In this document: positions 1-10,735 of the stretch, piece after piece
How positions within the stretch are numbered: position 1 is the first letter of the stretch
Layout: each line of letters opens with the position of its first letter
From: Hyphomicrobiaceae bacterium
Lineage (GTDB): Bacteria > Pseudomonadota > Alphaproteobacteria > Rhizobiales > Hyphomicrobiaceae
Direction: 5' to 3'
Assembly: GCA_025351355.1 (NCBI GenBank)
Contig: JANXWC010000234.1
Location: 1 to 46,788 of the forward strand
Length of the DNA stretch: 46,788 bases
Position numbers and translations under genes: made by a program
The notes under the pieces: model-generated
The model's input: only the letters and a program-made list of their open reading frames with translations
What the model was told of the DNA's origin: nothing
The model's database searches: none

Positions 1-140
1 TCGTCGAGCGCTTCTTCAACAAAATCAAGCATTATCGTGCCATTGCCACACGCTATGACAAACACGACGCCAACTTCCTGGCGTCGGTGAAACTTGCTGC
101 AGTTCGCATCTGGATGCGATTTAATGAGTCGGTGACCTAG
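1..140 (+). CDS. IS5-family transposase, C-terminal fragment (runs off the left edge)
   Basis: The first 46 codons of the window read plus-strand as VERFFNKIKHYRAIATRYDK, then a short tail ending in MRFNESVT and a TAG stop at 138-140. The RxERFFNKxKxxRxIATRY pattern is the conserved C-terminal piece of IS5/IS427-type DDE transposases (the E of the catalytic triad). The start and the rest of the element lie outside the window. No terminal inverted repeat could be fixed in the 40 bases before lpdA. Whether the complete gene is intact cannot be seen. Confidence 0.72.
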   Translation, partial: VERFFNKIKHYRAIATRYDKHDANFLASVKLAAVRIWMRFNESVT

Positions 141-180
141 CTCGCACGCAACTAACTACAGTACTGTCAGCCGTTGCAGC

Positions 181-1584
181 TTACATATGTAGGGCGCGTT
201 TATCGACCGCCATGGCCGCTTCCTTGATCGCCTCCGTCAGCGTCGGATGTGCGTGACATGTCCGCGCCAGATCCTCGGCACTGCCGCCGAATTCCATGAT
301 GACCGAACACTCGCCGATCATTTCGCCCGCATGCGGTCCGATGATGTGGACGCCGAGCACCCGGTCCGTTGCAGCATCCGCGAGCACCTTTACGAAGCCG
401 TCCGTCGTGCGGTTCACCTTGGCGCGCCCGTTGGCCATGAACGGGAACTTACCGACGTTGTAGGCGATTCCCGCCATCTTCAATTCATCTTCGCTCTTGC
501 CGACGGTCGCCACTTCCGGTGCGGTGTAAATCACGTTCGGGATCACGTCGTAATTCACATGGCCCGCATGACCCGCAAGAATTTCCGCCACCGCCACGCC
601 TTCATCTTCGGCCTTATGCGCCAGCATCGGCCCCGCGATGACGTCACCGATGGCATAGATGCCGGGTACGTTGGTCATGAAATGCCCGTCGACTTCTATG
701 CGCTGTTTGTTGTCGAGGGTCACGCCAGCCTGTTCCAGCCCGAGGCCTTCGGTGTAGGGCACGCGGCCGATGCACACCAGCACAACATCGGCGAAGACGG
801 TCTCTGACGCTCCACCCGCTGCCGGTTCAACCGTCACCGTGCATCCGCTGGCATCTTTTTTGAGCGCCGTAACCTTCGAGCCCAGCTTGAACGTCATCCC
901 CTGTTTGGCGAGAATGCGCTGAAAGCTTTTTGCCACGTCGCTGTCCATGCCCGGCAGTATGCGATCGAGGAATTCGACCACCGTCACTTCTGCGCCCAGC
1001 CGCCGCCACACCGATCCGAGTTCAAGCCCGATAACACCGGCGCCGATCACCAGCATGCGCTGTGGTACCACACCGATCGTCAGCGCTCCCGTCGACGACA
1101 CTACCTGTTTCTCGTCGACCTCCACACCCGGTAGCAGCGCTACATCGGAACCGGTCGCGATCACGATACTCTTGGTTTCCAAAATCTTGATTTCACCGCT
1201 GCTAGTTGCGACCTGCACACTGCCCGCGGCCAGCACCCGGCCAATGCCGAAGTGCACATCGACCTTGTTCTTCTTCAGCAGAAATTCAACGCCGGCCACG
1301 TTGCCCTTTACGCCCTCATCCTTGAACGCCAGCATCTTCGGCAGGTCCAGCGTCGGCGACACGTTGATGCCCATACCCGCGAAGCCGTGCCCCGCCTCCT
1401 CGAAAAGTTCCGACGCGTGCAGTAACGCCTTCGATGGAATGCACCCGACGTTGAGACATGTGCCCCCGTGCGTCGCGCGCTTTTCCACCACCGCAACCTT
1501 TAATCCCAGCTGTGCCGCTCGGATCGCGCAAACGTAACCGCCTGGTCCCGTACCGATCACGATCAAATCATAAGTCGCCGTCAT
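181..1584 (-). CDS. lpdA: Dihydrolipoamide dehydrogenase (E3)
   Basis: This is the FAD-dependent E3 subunit that reoxidises the lipoyl arm of 2-oxo-acid dehydrogenase complexes and reduces NAD+. The N-terminus has the Rossmann motif GTGPGGY, followed by the redox disulfide C43-LNVG-C48. A second dinucleotide fold ([10 protein letters not shown]) lies mid-protein, and a HAHPT motif near the C-terminus supplies the catalytic His. At 467 aa it has the usual family length. The frame stays open 20 codons further upstream, but I start at 1584 because GAGGG sits just before that ATG and homologs begin MxxxYDLIVIG. It follows sucB on the same strand, so it is probably the E3 of the 2-oxoglutarate dehydrogenase, perhaps shared with other complexes. 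Confidence 0.96.
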   Translation of the reverse strand: MTATYDLIVIGTGPGGYVCAIRAAQLGLKVAVVEKRATHGGTCLNVGCIPSKALLHASELFEEAGHGFAGMGINVSPTLDLPKMLAFKDEGVKGNVAGVEFLLKKNKVDVHFGIGRVLAAGSVQVATSSGEIKILETKSIVIATGSDVALLPGVEVDEKQVVSSTGALTIGVVPQRMLVIGAGVIGLELGSVWRRLGAEVTVVEFLDRILPGMDSDVAKSFQRILAKQGMTFKLGSKVTALKKDASGCTVTVEPAAGGASETVFADVVLVCIGRVPYTEGLGLEQAGVTLDNKQRIEVDGHFMTNVPGIYAIGDVIAGPMLAHKAEDEGVAVAEILAGHAGHVNYDVIPNVIYTAPEVATVGKSEDELKMAGIAYNVGKFPFMANGRAKVNRTTDGFVKVLADAATDRVLGVHIIGPHAGEMIGECSVIMEFGGSAEDLARTCHAHPTLTEAIKEAAMAVDKRALHM

Positions 1585-1775
1585 TTCTGCCCTCGATTTG
1601 CGTCGTGCCGTGGTCCGTAGTCCTGAATAGGTAAACGAGGTCATTCGCTGTTCAGAGAAACAATTATACCTTCAGCGAGCTAGGTGAGGCTTTCGTAATG
1701 TCATACAAGCCCACAACGCCGTTGACATTCGTTCTGGATTCCCCCCCAAAACGACTTTGCCCGACGACGCAGACT

Positions 1776-1812
1776 CCCCGGAACCGCCCCCTTGGTTCCG
1801 GGGGTTTTTTTT
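1776..1812 (+). terminator. Intrinsic terminator pointing against the suc operon
   Basis: A perfect 10-bp stem (CCCCGGAACC at 1776-1785 with GGTTCCGGGG at 1794-1803) encloses an 8-nt loop and is followed by one G and eight T (1805-1812). The T-run includes the complement of the sucB stop codon. The T-tract is on the plus strand only, so as an intrinsic terminator it would stop plus-strand, antisense transcription entering sucB. For the sucB-lpdA transcript it is a hairpin without a U-tract. Confidence 0.75.
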
Positions 1813-3091
1813 ACAGCTCCAGCACAAAGCGCTGCGGATCTTCCAGGCATTCCTTGACCCGCACAAGGAAAGTCACGGCATCTTTACCGTCGACGATGCG
1901 GTGATCGTAACTCATTGCCAGATACATCATCGGTCGGATTACGATCTGACCACCACGTACTACCGGCCGTTCTTCGATACGGTGCATGCCGAGAATGCCC
2001 GACTGCGGCGCATTGAGGATTGGCGTCGACATCATCGAGCCGTACGTTCCCCCATTCGAGATTGTGAACGTGCCGCCTTGCATGTCTTCGATGCCGAGCT
2101 TTCCGTCGCGCGCCTTCTTGCCGAATCCGGCAACCGCCTTCTCGATCTCGGCCAGATTGAGGTGATCCGCCTCACGCACGACAGGCACCACCAGCCCTTT
2201 GTCCGTGCCGACCGCGACGCCGATGTGATAGTAATTCTTGTAGACGATATCCTGTCCGTCGATCTCTGCGTTGACCGCTGGAATCTCTTTCAGCGCCTGG
2301 ATGCACGCCTTGACGAAGAAGCCCATGAACCCGAGCTTGGTCCCGTGGCGTTTTTCGAACAGCTCCTTGTAGTCGGAGCGCAGCTTCATCACGTTGCTCA
2401 TGTCGACGTCATTGAATGTCGTCAGCATCGCGGCGGTGTTCTGCGCGTCCTTCAACCGTCGCGCGATCGTCTGGCGCAGCCGGGTCATCTTGACCCTCTC
2501 CTCGCGTGCACCGTCTGTCCCCACCGATGGCATCCGCTGCATTTGCGCGGGCGCACTCGGCATGGGCGGTGGCGCATAAGCGACAGCCGTCATCTGCGTC
2601 GACTGCTGCTGCTGCCCGCCTCCAGCTGCCGGGCGCGCCGCCATCACGTCTTCCTTCAGCACCTGTCCGCGCCGACCTGAACCCGCGACGTCCGCCGTCG
2701 TTAAACCGATCTCTTCCATCATGCGCCGTGCCGACGGTGCCGGCGGCATCGTCGGGGTGTTGGCAGCCGCCGCCGCCATCGGCGCCGTCACTTTCGCGGC
2801 CGTAACAGGTCGTGACGCAGCATTTGGCGCAGGCGCCGCTGTAGCAGCTGCGCCGCCCTCGCGGATCGAGCCGAGCACGCCGCCGGCCGCGACCGTCTCT
2901 CCCTCTTTCACCGCGATGTCAGCCAGCACGCCCGCCGCGGGCGCCGGCACTTCAACCGTCACCTTGTCGGTTTCCAGTTCGCACAACGGTTCATCGAGCT
3001 TGATTGCGTCGCCTGGCTTCTTGAACCACTTGCCGACGGTCGCCTCCGTCACGCTCTCACCGAGGGATGGGACTTTAATATCGATAGCCAT
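1811..3091 (-). CDS. sucB: Dihydrolipoyllysine-residue succinyltransferase, E2 of 2-oxoglutarate dehydrogenase
   Basis: This is the core acyltransferase of the TCA-cycle 2-oxoglutarate dehydrogenase, moving succinyl groups from its lipoyl arm to CoA. The 426 aa carry one lipoyl domain (DKV motif, lipoyl-lysine K43), then an Ala/Pro-rich linker. A peripheral-subunit-binding domain follows at about 115-150 ([12 protein letters not shown]...[11 protein letters not shown]), then a second flexible linker and the catalytic domain with YDHRIVDG (catalytic H397). A single lipoyl domain and the N-terminus [13 protein letters not shown] are typical of SucB rather than pyruvate dehydrogenase E2. It lies between sucA and lpdA on the same strand, 163 bp after sucA, with a palindromic repeat in that gap. 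Confidence 0.96.
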   Translation of the reverse strand: MAIDIKVPSLGESVTEATVGKWFKKPGDAIKLDEPLCELETDKVTVEVPAPAAGVLADIAVKEGETVAAGGVLGSIREGGAAATAAPAPNAASRPVTAAKVTAPMAAAAANTPTMPPAPSARRMMEEIGLTTADVAGSGRRGQVLKEDVMAARPAAGGGQQQQSTQMTAVAYAPPPMPSAPAQMQRMPSVGTDGAREERVKMTRLRQTIARRLKDAQNTAAMLTTFNDVDMSNVMKLRSDYKELFEKRHGTKLGFMGFFVKACIQALKEIPAVNAEIDGQDIVYKNYYHIGVAVGTDKGLVVPVVREADHLNLAEIEKAVAGFGKKARDGKLGIEDMQGGTFTISNGGTYGSMMSTPILNAPQSGILGMHRIEERPVVRGGQIVIRPMMYLAMSYDHRIVDGKDAVTFLVRVKECLEDPQRFVLEL

Positions 3092-3146
3092 GGAAGATTG
3101 TCTCGTTTTGATATTTGCAAATTTAAATCGGTCGTCAGCTGCTGGT

Positions 3147-3242
3147 GTAGGTTGGGTTAGCGCCTCGTCGGCGCGTAACCCAACATTGCGAGCGCGGCGT
3201 CTGCCGTTGTTGGGTCGCGCCGAAACGCTTGACCCAATCTAC
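3147..3242 (+). repeat. REP-pair palindromic element (REPIN-like) in the sucA-sucB gap
   Basis: Two hairpins stand next to each other. The first is GTTGGGTTAGCGCC with its near-complement GGCGCGTAACCCAAC (3151-3184). The second is TTGGGTC paired with GACCCAA (about 3210-3237). The outer ends are themselves inverted, GTAGGTTGGGT at 3147-3157 and ACCCAATCTAC at 3232-3242, with one mismatch. This is the REP-pair layout of small non-autonomous palindromic elements; the motif GTAGGTTGGGTTA with TAACCCAAC recurs in many proteobacterial genomes. No gene is in it. The strand assignment is arbitrary. Confidence 0.7.
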
Positions 3243-3254
3243 GACACCTCGCCT

Positions 3255-6194
3255 TCACCCCTTCAAAGCCTGCTCCACCAGCGCCTTCTGTTCGGTCAAA
3301 TGCCGGCTCGCTTGCCCCGTCGCTGTCGACGCCGCCGCGTGGCGGCCTGCATACGCCGCACGCTTCACCCGCATCGGCGCGCGCTCCAGCACCCACTCGA
3401 GTTGCGGCGCCACGAACGACCACGCACCCATGTTCGCCGGCTCCTCCTGGCACCACACCACATCGGCATTCGGGAATCGCGATAGTTCCGCCACCAGCGC
3501 TTTCACGGGGAACGGATAGAGTTGCTCCACGCGCAGCAGGTACACGTCGTCGATCCCGGCCGCCTCGCGCGCATCATACAGATCGTAATAAACCTTGCCG
3601 CTCGACAGCACGACGCGCTTGATATCGGCGTCCGCCTTCAGCTTGATTTTCTCGTTCGCACCCGTCTGCGCATCATCCCAAAGGATACGGTGGAAGCTGG
3701 TCCCCGGCCCGAAATCCTCGATCGACGAGACAACGCGCTTGTGCCGTAACAGCGATTTCGGCGTCATCAGAATGAGTGGCTTGCGTACCTTGCGATGAAT
3801 CTGCCGGCGCAGAATGTGGAAGTAGTTGGCCGGCGTCGTGCAGTTCGCCACCTGCCAGTTGTCTTCCGCCGACAGCTGCAGGAACCGCTCCAACCGCGCT
3901 GACGAATGCTCAGGCCCCTGTCCTTCATAGCCATGCGGCAACAGGCAGACGAGGCCCGACATGCGCAGCCACTTGCGCTCGCCCGAAGACAGGAACTGGT
4001 CGAAGATCACCTGCGCGCCGTTGGCAAAATCGCCGAATTGCGCTTCCCACAACACCAACGCCATCGGCTCGGCCAGCGAATAGCCGTACTCGAAGCCGAG
4101 CACCGCCTCCTCCGACAGCATCGAATTGATGACTTCGAAGCGCGCCTGATCCGGCGACACGTGCTTGAGCGGCGTATACTGACGCTCCGTCACTTGATCC
4201 GTCAGCACTGAATGCCGCTGCGAGAAGGTCCCGCGCTCGCTGTCCTGCCCGCTCAATCGGACATGAAACTTGTCGCGCACCAGCGTCCCGAAAGCCAAGT
4301 GCTCCGCCATCGACCAATCGATGCCAACGCCTGAATCGATCATCTCACGTCGCCGCTCGATCAACCGCTGCACTGTCTTGTGTGCATTGAAGTCGTTGGG
4401 AATAGCCGTCAGCCGTCGCCCGACCTCGCGCAGCACGTCGACTGCCACGCAGGTATTGCCGCGCCGCGCTTCATCCTCATCGGGCCCCACCGTCGACCAG
4501 CGCCCATCCAGCCAATCAGCCTTGTTCGGCTTGTAGCCCTCAGCCGCCGCCAGTTCTACATCGAGCCGCGCACGATAGCTGGTTTGCATTCCATCGACGT
4601 CGCCCTGCGCCAGCGTCCCCTCGCCGACCAGCTTCTGCGCATAGAGACTAACTGTCGTCGGCTGCGAACGGATCTTTTTGTACATGATCGGTTGCGTGAA
4701 CGCCGGCTCGTCACCCTCGTTGTGGCCGTGCCGCCGATAGCAGATCATGTCGATTACGACCGGCTTCTGGAACTTCATGCGGAATTCCGTAGCGATCTTT
4801 GCCACATGCACGACCGCTTCCGGATCATCGCCGTTGACGTGGAATATCGGCGCTTCGACGATCTTCGCCACGTCAGTGCAATAGGGCGACGACCGCGAGA
4901 ACTTCGGGTTCGTCGTGAACCCGATCTGATTGTTGATCACGAAATGGATCGACCCGCCGGTGCGATGCCCGCGCAGACCCGATAGCCCGAAACACTCAGC
5001 CACCACGCCTTGCCCGGCGAAAGCCGCATCGCCATGGATGAGCAGCGGCAACACGGCGCGTCGGTCATTTGGAGTGCAGCCATGCTGGTCCTGCTTGGCG
5101 CGCACTTTGCCCAGCACGACCGGATCAACGATTTCCAAATGCGACGGATTGGCGGTCAGTGACAAATGCACCCTGTTGCCGTCGAACTCTCGGTCCGACG
5201 AGGCCCCAAGATGATACTTGACGTCACCCGATCCCTCCACATCGTCAGGTTTGAACGATCCGCCGCGGAACTCGTTGAAGATGGCCCGCATCGGCTTCGC
5301 CATCACGTTGGCCAAGGTATTCAAGCGGCCACGATGCGCCAGACCGATGACGATCTCTTTGACGCCGAGTTGTCCGCCGCGCTTGATGATCTGCTCCAGC
5401 GCCGGCACCATCGACTCCGCGCCTTCGAGCCCGAAACGCTTCGTGCCCGTGTATTTGACGTCGGCGAATTTCTCGAATCCTTCCGCCTCGATCAGTTTGT
5501 TGAGAATGGCCTTCTTGCCCTCGACGGTGAACGTGACATCCTTGTCGGCGCCTTCGATACGCTCCTGGATCCACGCTTTCTGCAGCGGCGACGTGATGTG
5601 CATAAACTCCACGCCGATATGCCGGCAGTAGGTCTTCTTCAGGATCTTGAGCATCTGGCGCACCGTCGCCATCTCCAGACCCAGCACCTTGTCGATGAAT
5701 ATCGGCCGGTCGAGATCGGCTTCGGTAAAGCCATACGTCTCCGGTCGCAGCTCCTTGTGCACTTTGCGCTCGGTCAGATCGAGCGGATCGAGATCTGCGA
5801 TTAAATGTCCCATCACACGAAAGGCGCGGATTAGCATCAGCGCGCGGATGCTGTCCTGAGTCGCCCTGAAACTCGCCACCGGGGTCAGATCGTAGCCTGC
5901 CTGTTGCGCCCGCTGCTCGATGCGACCGCGCAATTCACCGTCGTCTGCACCGTAATCGCCCGTCAGTGCGCCGAGCAGGTCCTTATTGCCCTCGCTGCCG
6001 CCGCCGTTGCGAGCCCATGACGGGCCGGTGTCCGCCCGTGTGTCCTGCATCGTTTCAAAAAATCGCCGCCATTCTTCTGGCACGCCGCCGGGATTGCTCT
6101 CGTAGATCGACTGCATTTGTTCGATGTACGCAGCATTAGTCCCGTCGAGAAAAGACGATTGGGCAAATGCCGCGTTTTGGGGTTCTCTTGCCAT
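3255..6194 (-). CDS. sucA: 2-oxoglutarate dehydrogenase E1 component
   Basis: This thiamine-diphosphate enzyme decarboxylates 2-oxoglutarate and succinylates the lipoyl arm of SucB in the TCA cycle. Its 979 aa match the family length. The N-terminus (SSFLDGTNAAYIEQMQSIY) is the E2-interaction segment typical of proteobacterial OdhA/SucA. The ThDP/Mg region GDAAFAGQGVVAECF...INNQIGF is around residues 385-430. The C-terminal transketolase-like domain contains EYGYSLAEP and HGYEGQGPEHSSARLER. It is first in the run sucA-sucB-lpdA, which continues on the minus strand. About 200 bp separate it from the permease gene upstream, enough for its own promoter. Confidence 0.97.
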   Translation of the reverse strand: MAREPQNAAFAQSSFLDGTNAAYIEQMQSIYESNPGGVPEEWRRFFETMQDTRADTGPSWARNGGGSEGNKDLLGALTGDYGADDGELRGRIEQRAQQAGYDLTPVASFRATQDSIRALMLIRAFRVMGHLIADLDPLDLTERKVHKELRPETYGFTEADLDRPIFIDKVLGLEMATVRQMLKILKKTYCRHIGVEFMHITSPLQKAWIQERIEGADKDVTFTVEGKKAILNKLIEAEGFEKFADVKYTGTKRFGLEGAESMVPALEQIIKRGGQLGVKEIVIGLAHRGRLNTLANVMAKPMRAIFNEFRGGSFKPDDVEGSGDVKYHLGASSDREFDGNRVHLSLTANPSHLEIVDPVVLGKVRAKQDQHGCTPNDRRAVLPLLIHGDAAFAGQGVVAECFGLSGLRGHRTGGSIHFVINNQIGFTTNPKFSRSSPYCTDVAKIVEAPIFHVNGDDPEAVVHVAKIATEFRMKFQKPVVIDMICYRRHGHNEGDEPAFTQPIMYKKIRSQPTTVSLYAQKLVGEGTLAQGDVDGMQTSYRARLDVELAAAEGYKPNKADWLDGRWSTVGPDEDEARRGNTCVAVDVLREVGRRLTAIPNDFNAHKTVQRLIERRREMIDSGVGIDWSMAEHLAFGTLVRDKFHVRLSGQDSERGTFSQRHSVLTDQVTERQYTPLKHVSPDQARFEVINSMLSEEAVLGFEYGYSLAEPMALVLWEAQFGDFANGAQVIFDQFLSSGERKWLRMSGLVCLLPHGYEGQGPEHSSARLERFLQLSAEDNWQVANCTTPANYFHILRRQIHRKVRKPLILMTPKSLLRHKRVVSSIEDFGPGTSFHRILWDDAQTGANEKIKLKADADIKRVVLSSGKVYYDLYDAREAAGIDDVYLLRVEQLYPFPVKALVAELSRFPNADVVWCQEEPANMGAWSFVAPQLEWVLERAPMRVKRAAYAGRHAAASTATGQASRHLTEQKALVEQALKG

Positions 6195-6393
6195 TTAAGA
6201 GCTCTCAATTGGTGAGCGCAGCAGTTCAAACACGAACCACCCAGTAAGCTGCGCCCGGGGTAATCTCTGTGCGCGTCCTCTTAGCTGATAGTTTCGCGCG
6301 CAGGTAGGCCCATCAACGAGTGCGATCGGCCTATTCCATAGGCAAGCGTTGGATAGGCAAACGTAACAGGCTCCCCGTAAGGTTGTCACCGTG

Positions 6394-8843
<2,450 letters not shown>

Positions 8844-8868
8844 TCAACTTAGCGCAGCCTCGGCGAGA

Positions 8869-8909
8869 TTCCCTCCCCCTCGCGGGGGAAGGCTGGGGCC
8901 GGGGAGGAT
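8869..8909 (+). repeat. GC-rich REP-like palindrome between hemB and the ABM gene
   Basis: CCTCCCC (8872-8878) can pair with GGGGAGG (8901-8907), and CCCCC-TCGC-GGGGG forms a nested alternative hairpin. Sequences of the type CCCTCCCCC...GGGGGA...GGGGAGG are a common dispersed intergenic repeat in alphaproteobacteria. It lies between the 5' end of hemB and the 3' end of the gene at 9012, with no T-tract on either side, so I do not call it a terminator. Confidence 0.5.
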
Positions 8910-9011
8910 AACGCAGCCAATCCCGGTCAAACGAGCTGCCAACGTCAATGATGTTAAAAGCGAAATTTGCCGGGTCAATCATCCCCTGCGCAACAGACAG
9001 CATTTTCCGCG

Positions 9012-9320
9012 TCACGCCGGCGACAGCACATGGATCACGCGGTCGGCCAGCAGATCCTTCACCTTAGCACCATAGGCGGCCATGTGCGGTGCGGCGGCGT
9101 GTGCCATCAGGTCTTCTTTCGTCGCCCATTTTTCCACGACCATGAAAGCATCCGGCCCGATCGGCGTCTGGAATTTGCCCATGCCCGGCGTATCAGTCAC
9201 CGGTGCATACTCGATGCAGCCCTTTTCGGCGTGCACCGCCGCCATGTTGGCCCGGAAAGCCTCAAGTACTTCCGGCAGCTTGCCGGGCTTTGCAGTGATG
9301 ATAGCAATGACGTTGATCAC
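9012..9320 (-). CDS. Antibiotic biosynthesis monooxygenase (ABM)-domain protein, YgiN-like
   Basis: A 102-aa protein with one ABM ferredoxin-like domain: MINVIAIITAKPGKLPEVLEAF, central EKGCIEYAPV, and MVVEKWATKEDLMAHAAAPHM. Relatives act as dimeric quinol monooxygenases or small-aromatic oxygenases without a prosthetic group. The substrate cannot be told from sequence. The gene sits 36 bp downstream of the cupin gene on the same strand, so the two probably form a small transcription unit. Both families handle small organic molecules. Confidence 0.85.
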   Translation of the reverse strand: MINVIAIITAKPGKLPEVLEAFRANMAAVHAEKGCIEYAPVTDTPGMGKFQTPIGPDAFMVVEKWATKEDLMAHAAAPHMAAYGAKVKDLLADRVIHVLSPA

Positions 9321-9356
9321 GGTCGTATCCTCTTCGCTCTCTTGTGTTGAATTGGC

Positions 9357-9764
9357 TTAAGCGACCGGCGCCGCGCCATAGATGTCGTCAGGCACATGCT
9401 CGAGCCAAACGACGGCCACGCCGTCCAATGCCTCCTGCATTGCCAGATGCACCATGCCGTGGCCGGGCGCCGCCCCATGCCAATGCTTTTCGCCCGGCGG
9501 GATCCACACCGTATCGCCCGGTCGCAATGTTTTAACAGGTCCACCCCACGTCTGCGCCCGCCCGACGCCGCTGAGCACGTACAGCGTCTGCCCCAACGGA
9601 TGCGTGTGCCACGCCGTCCGAGCGCCCGGCTCAAAACTGACACGATTGACGCGCACCCGCGCTGGTGCCGGCGCCTCGACCACCGGATCTTGCCACACCG
9701 TGCCAGTAAACCATTCTGCAGGGCCGCGGCGGGTAGGCGATGTGTCGGCGGGACGGATATCCAT
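9357..9764 (-). CDS. Small cupin, similar to manganese-dependent (R)-hydroxynitrile lyases
   Basis: A single-domain cupin of 135 aa. Metal-binding motif 1 is AWHTHPLGQTLYVLSG and motif 2 is IPPGEKHWHGAAP. The opening RGPAEWFTGTVWQDP and the motif wording closely resemble the bacterial cupin hydroxynitrile lyases first described from Granulicella, in which two His, one Gln and a further His hold manganese; all four positions are present here. Many relatives are annotated only as cupins, so lyase activity is inference. It is co-oriented with the ABM protein gene downstream. Confidence 0.85.
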   Translation of the reverse strand: MDIRPADTSPTRRGPAEWFTGTVWQDPVVEAPAPARVRVNRVSFEPGARTAWHTHPLGQTLYVLSGVGRAQTWGGPVKTLRPGDTVWIPPGEKHWHGAAPGHGMVHLAMQEALDGVAVVWLEHVPDDIYGAAPVA

Positions 9765-9936
9765 AAGCGTTCACTCAAGCGTGCTGCGGGGACGGGTTAA
9801 GGCATGGAGCCACAACTGCGCACCGTTGTCGACAGCCGTTAGCGCCAACGCTGCCATCTCGATCAGCCATTGTCTCGGCCGGTTTCCCCACACTAGAAGT
9901 CCCACGTGCACCCGCGCCATTTCAACGGAGACGACT

Positions 9937-10614
9937 ATGCTGAAATTCTATTTCAACGGCTCGCCAAACCCCACCAAGATCGCCTTGTTTCTCGAAGAGG
10001 CCGGCCTTCCCTATGAACCCATTCCCGTCGATACCCGCAAAGGCGAGCAGTTCCAACCCGCGCTCACCGCGCTCAATCCAAACCAGAAAGTGCCGGTCAT
10101 TGTGGACGGCGACGTAACCGTCTTCGACAGCAACGCCATCCTGCTTTATCTCGCCGAGAAAACCGGCAAGTTTCTGCCCGAAAACACGCCCGCACAACGC
10201 GCGCAATTGCTGTCGTGGATGATGTTCGTCGGCACCGGCGTCGGCCCCTATTCCGGCCAGGCCGTCCATTTCAAGCATTTCACCAAATCGCCCCAGCCCT
10301 ACGGCAACGAGCGCTACCAATTCGAAGCTGTCAGGCACTTCAACATCCTCGAAGCACAATTGGCCAAAGGCCCTTATATGCTCGGCAAAACCTATACCAT
10401 CGTCGACATGAACGTCTGGGGTTGGTCGCGCATGATCCCCTTTATCCTCGGCGAGGCTGCCTGGGCAAAGCTACCCAACCTCAAGCGGCTGACCGGCGAA
10501 ATCTCGGCCCGCCCCGCGGCCGTAAAAGCAGTTGCCCTCAAGGACAAACACGCGTTCAAGGCCGAACTCGACGAAGAGGCACGCCGCCACATGTTCCGCC
10601 ACGTCACCGCATAA
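9937..10614 (+). CDS. Glutathione S-transferase family protein (nu-class/YfcG-YghU-like)
   Basis: A 225-aa two-domain GST. The N-terminal thioredoxin-like domain runs FNGSPNPTKIALFLEEAGLPYE to NPNQKVPVIVDGD (the cis-Pro VP) and FDSNAILLYLAEKTGKFLP (glutathione-binding S after D). The helical C-terminal domain includes YTIVDMNVWGW. The opening resembles the disulfide-reductase GSTs YfcG/YghU, which use glutathione without a catalytic Cys. The frame stays open far upstream, but GGAG precedes the ATG at 9937 and homologs start there. It is divergent from the cupin gene. Confidence 0.92.
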   Translation: MLKFYFNGSPNPTKIALFLEEAGLPYEPIPVDTRKGEQFQPALTALNPNQKVPVIVDGDVTVFDSNAILLYLAEKTGKFLPENTPAQRAQLLSWMMFVGTGVGPYSGQAVHFKHFTKSPQPYGNERYQFEAVRHFNILEAQLAKGPYMLGKTYTIVDMNVWGWSRMIPFILGEAAWAKLPNLKRLTGEISARPAAVKAVALKDKHAFKAELDEEARRHMFRHVTA

Positions 10615-10735
10615 AACTCTGGGCAGCCAGCTGGCCACGGCGCGGTCGTCTTTGACGCCCGCGCCAAACTTGCCCAGTCGCCCAACTAAGGCTATGCCGT
10701 TTGACGTGCGCGCCGACCTCGCTTAAGCCCTCGTC

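Noticed and set aside
1757-2680. Long plus-strand open frame opposite sucB
   Set aside because: It is an antisense shadow of sucB, with Arg/His-rich low-complexity wording and no family features; the minus frame has all E2 motifs.
8869-8909. GC-rich hairpin as a hemB-region terminator
   Set aside because: No T-tract in either direction; kept as a repeat only.
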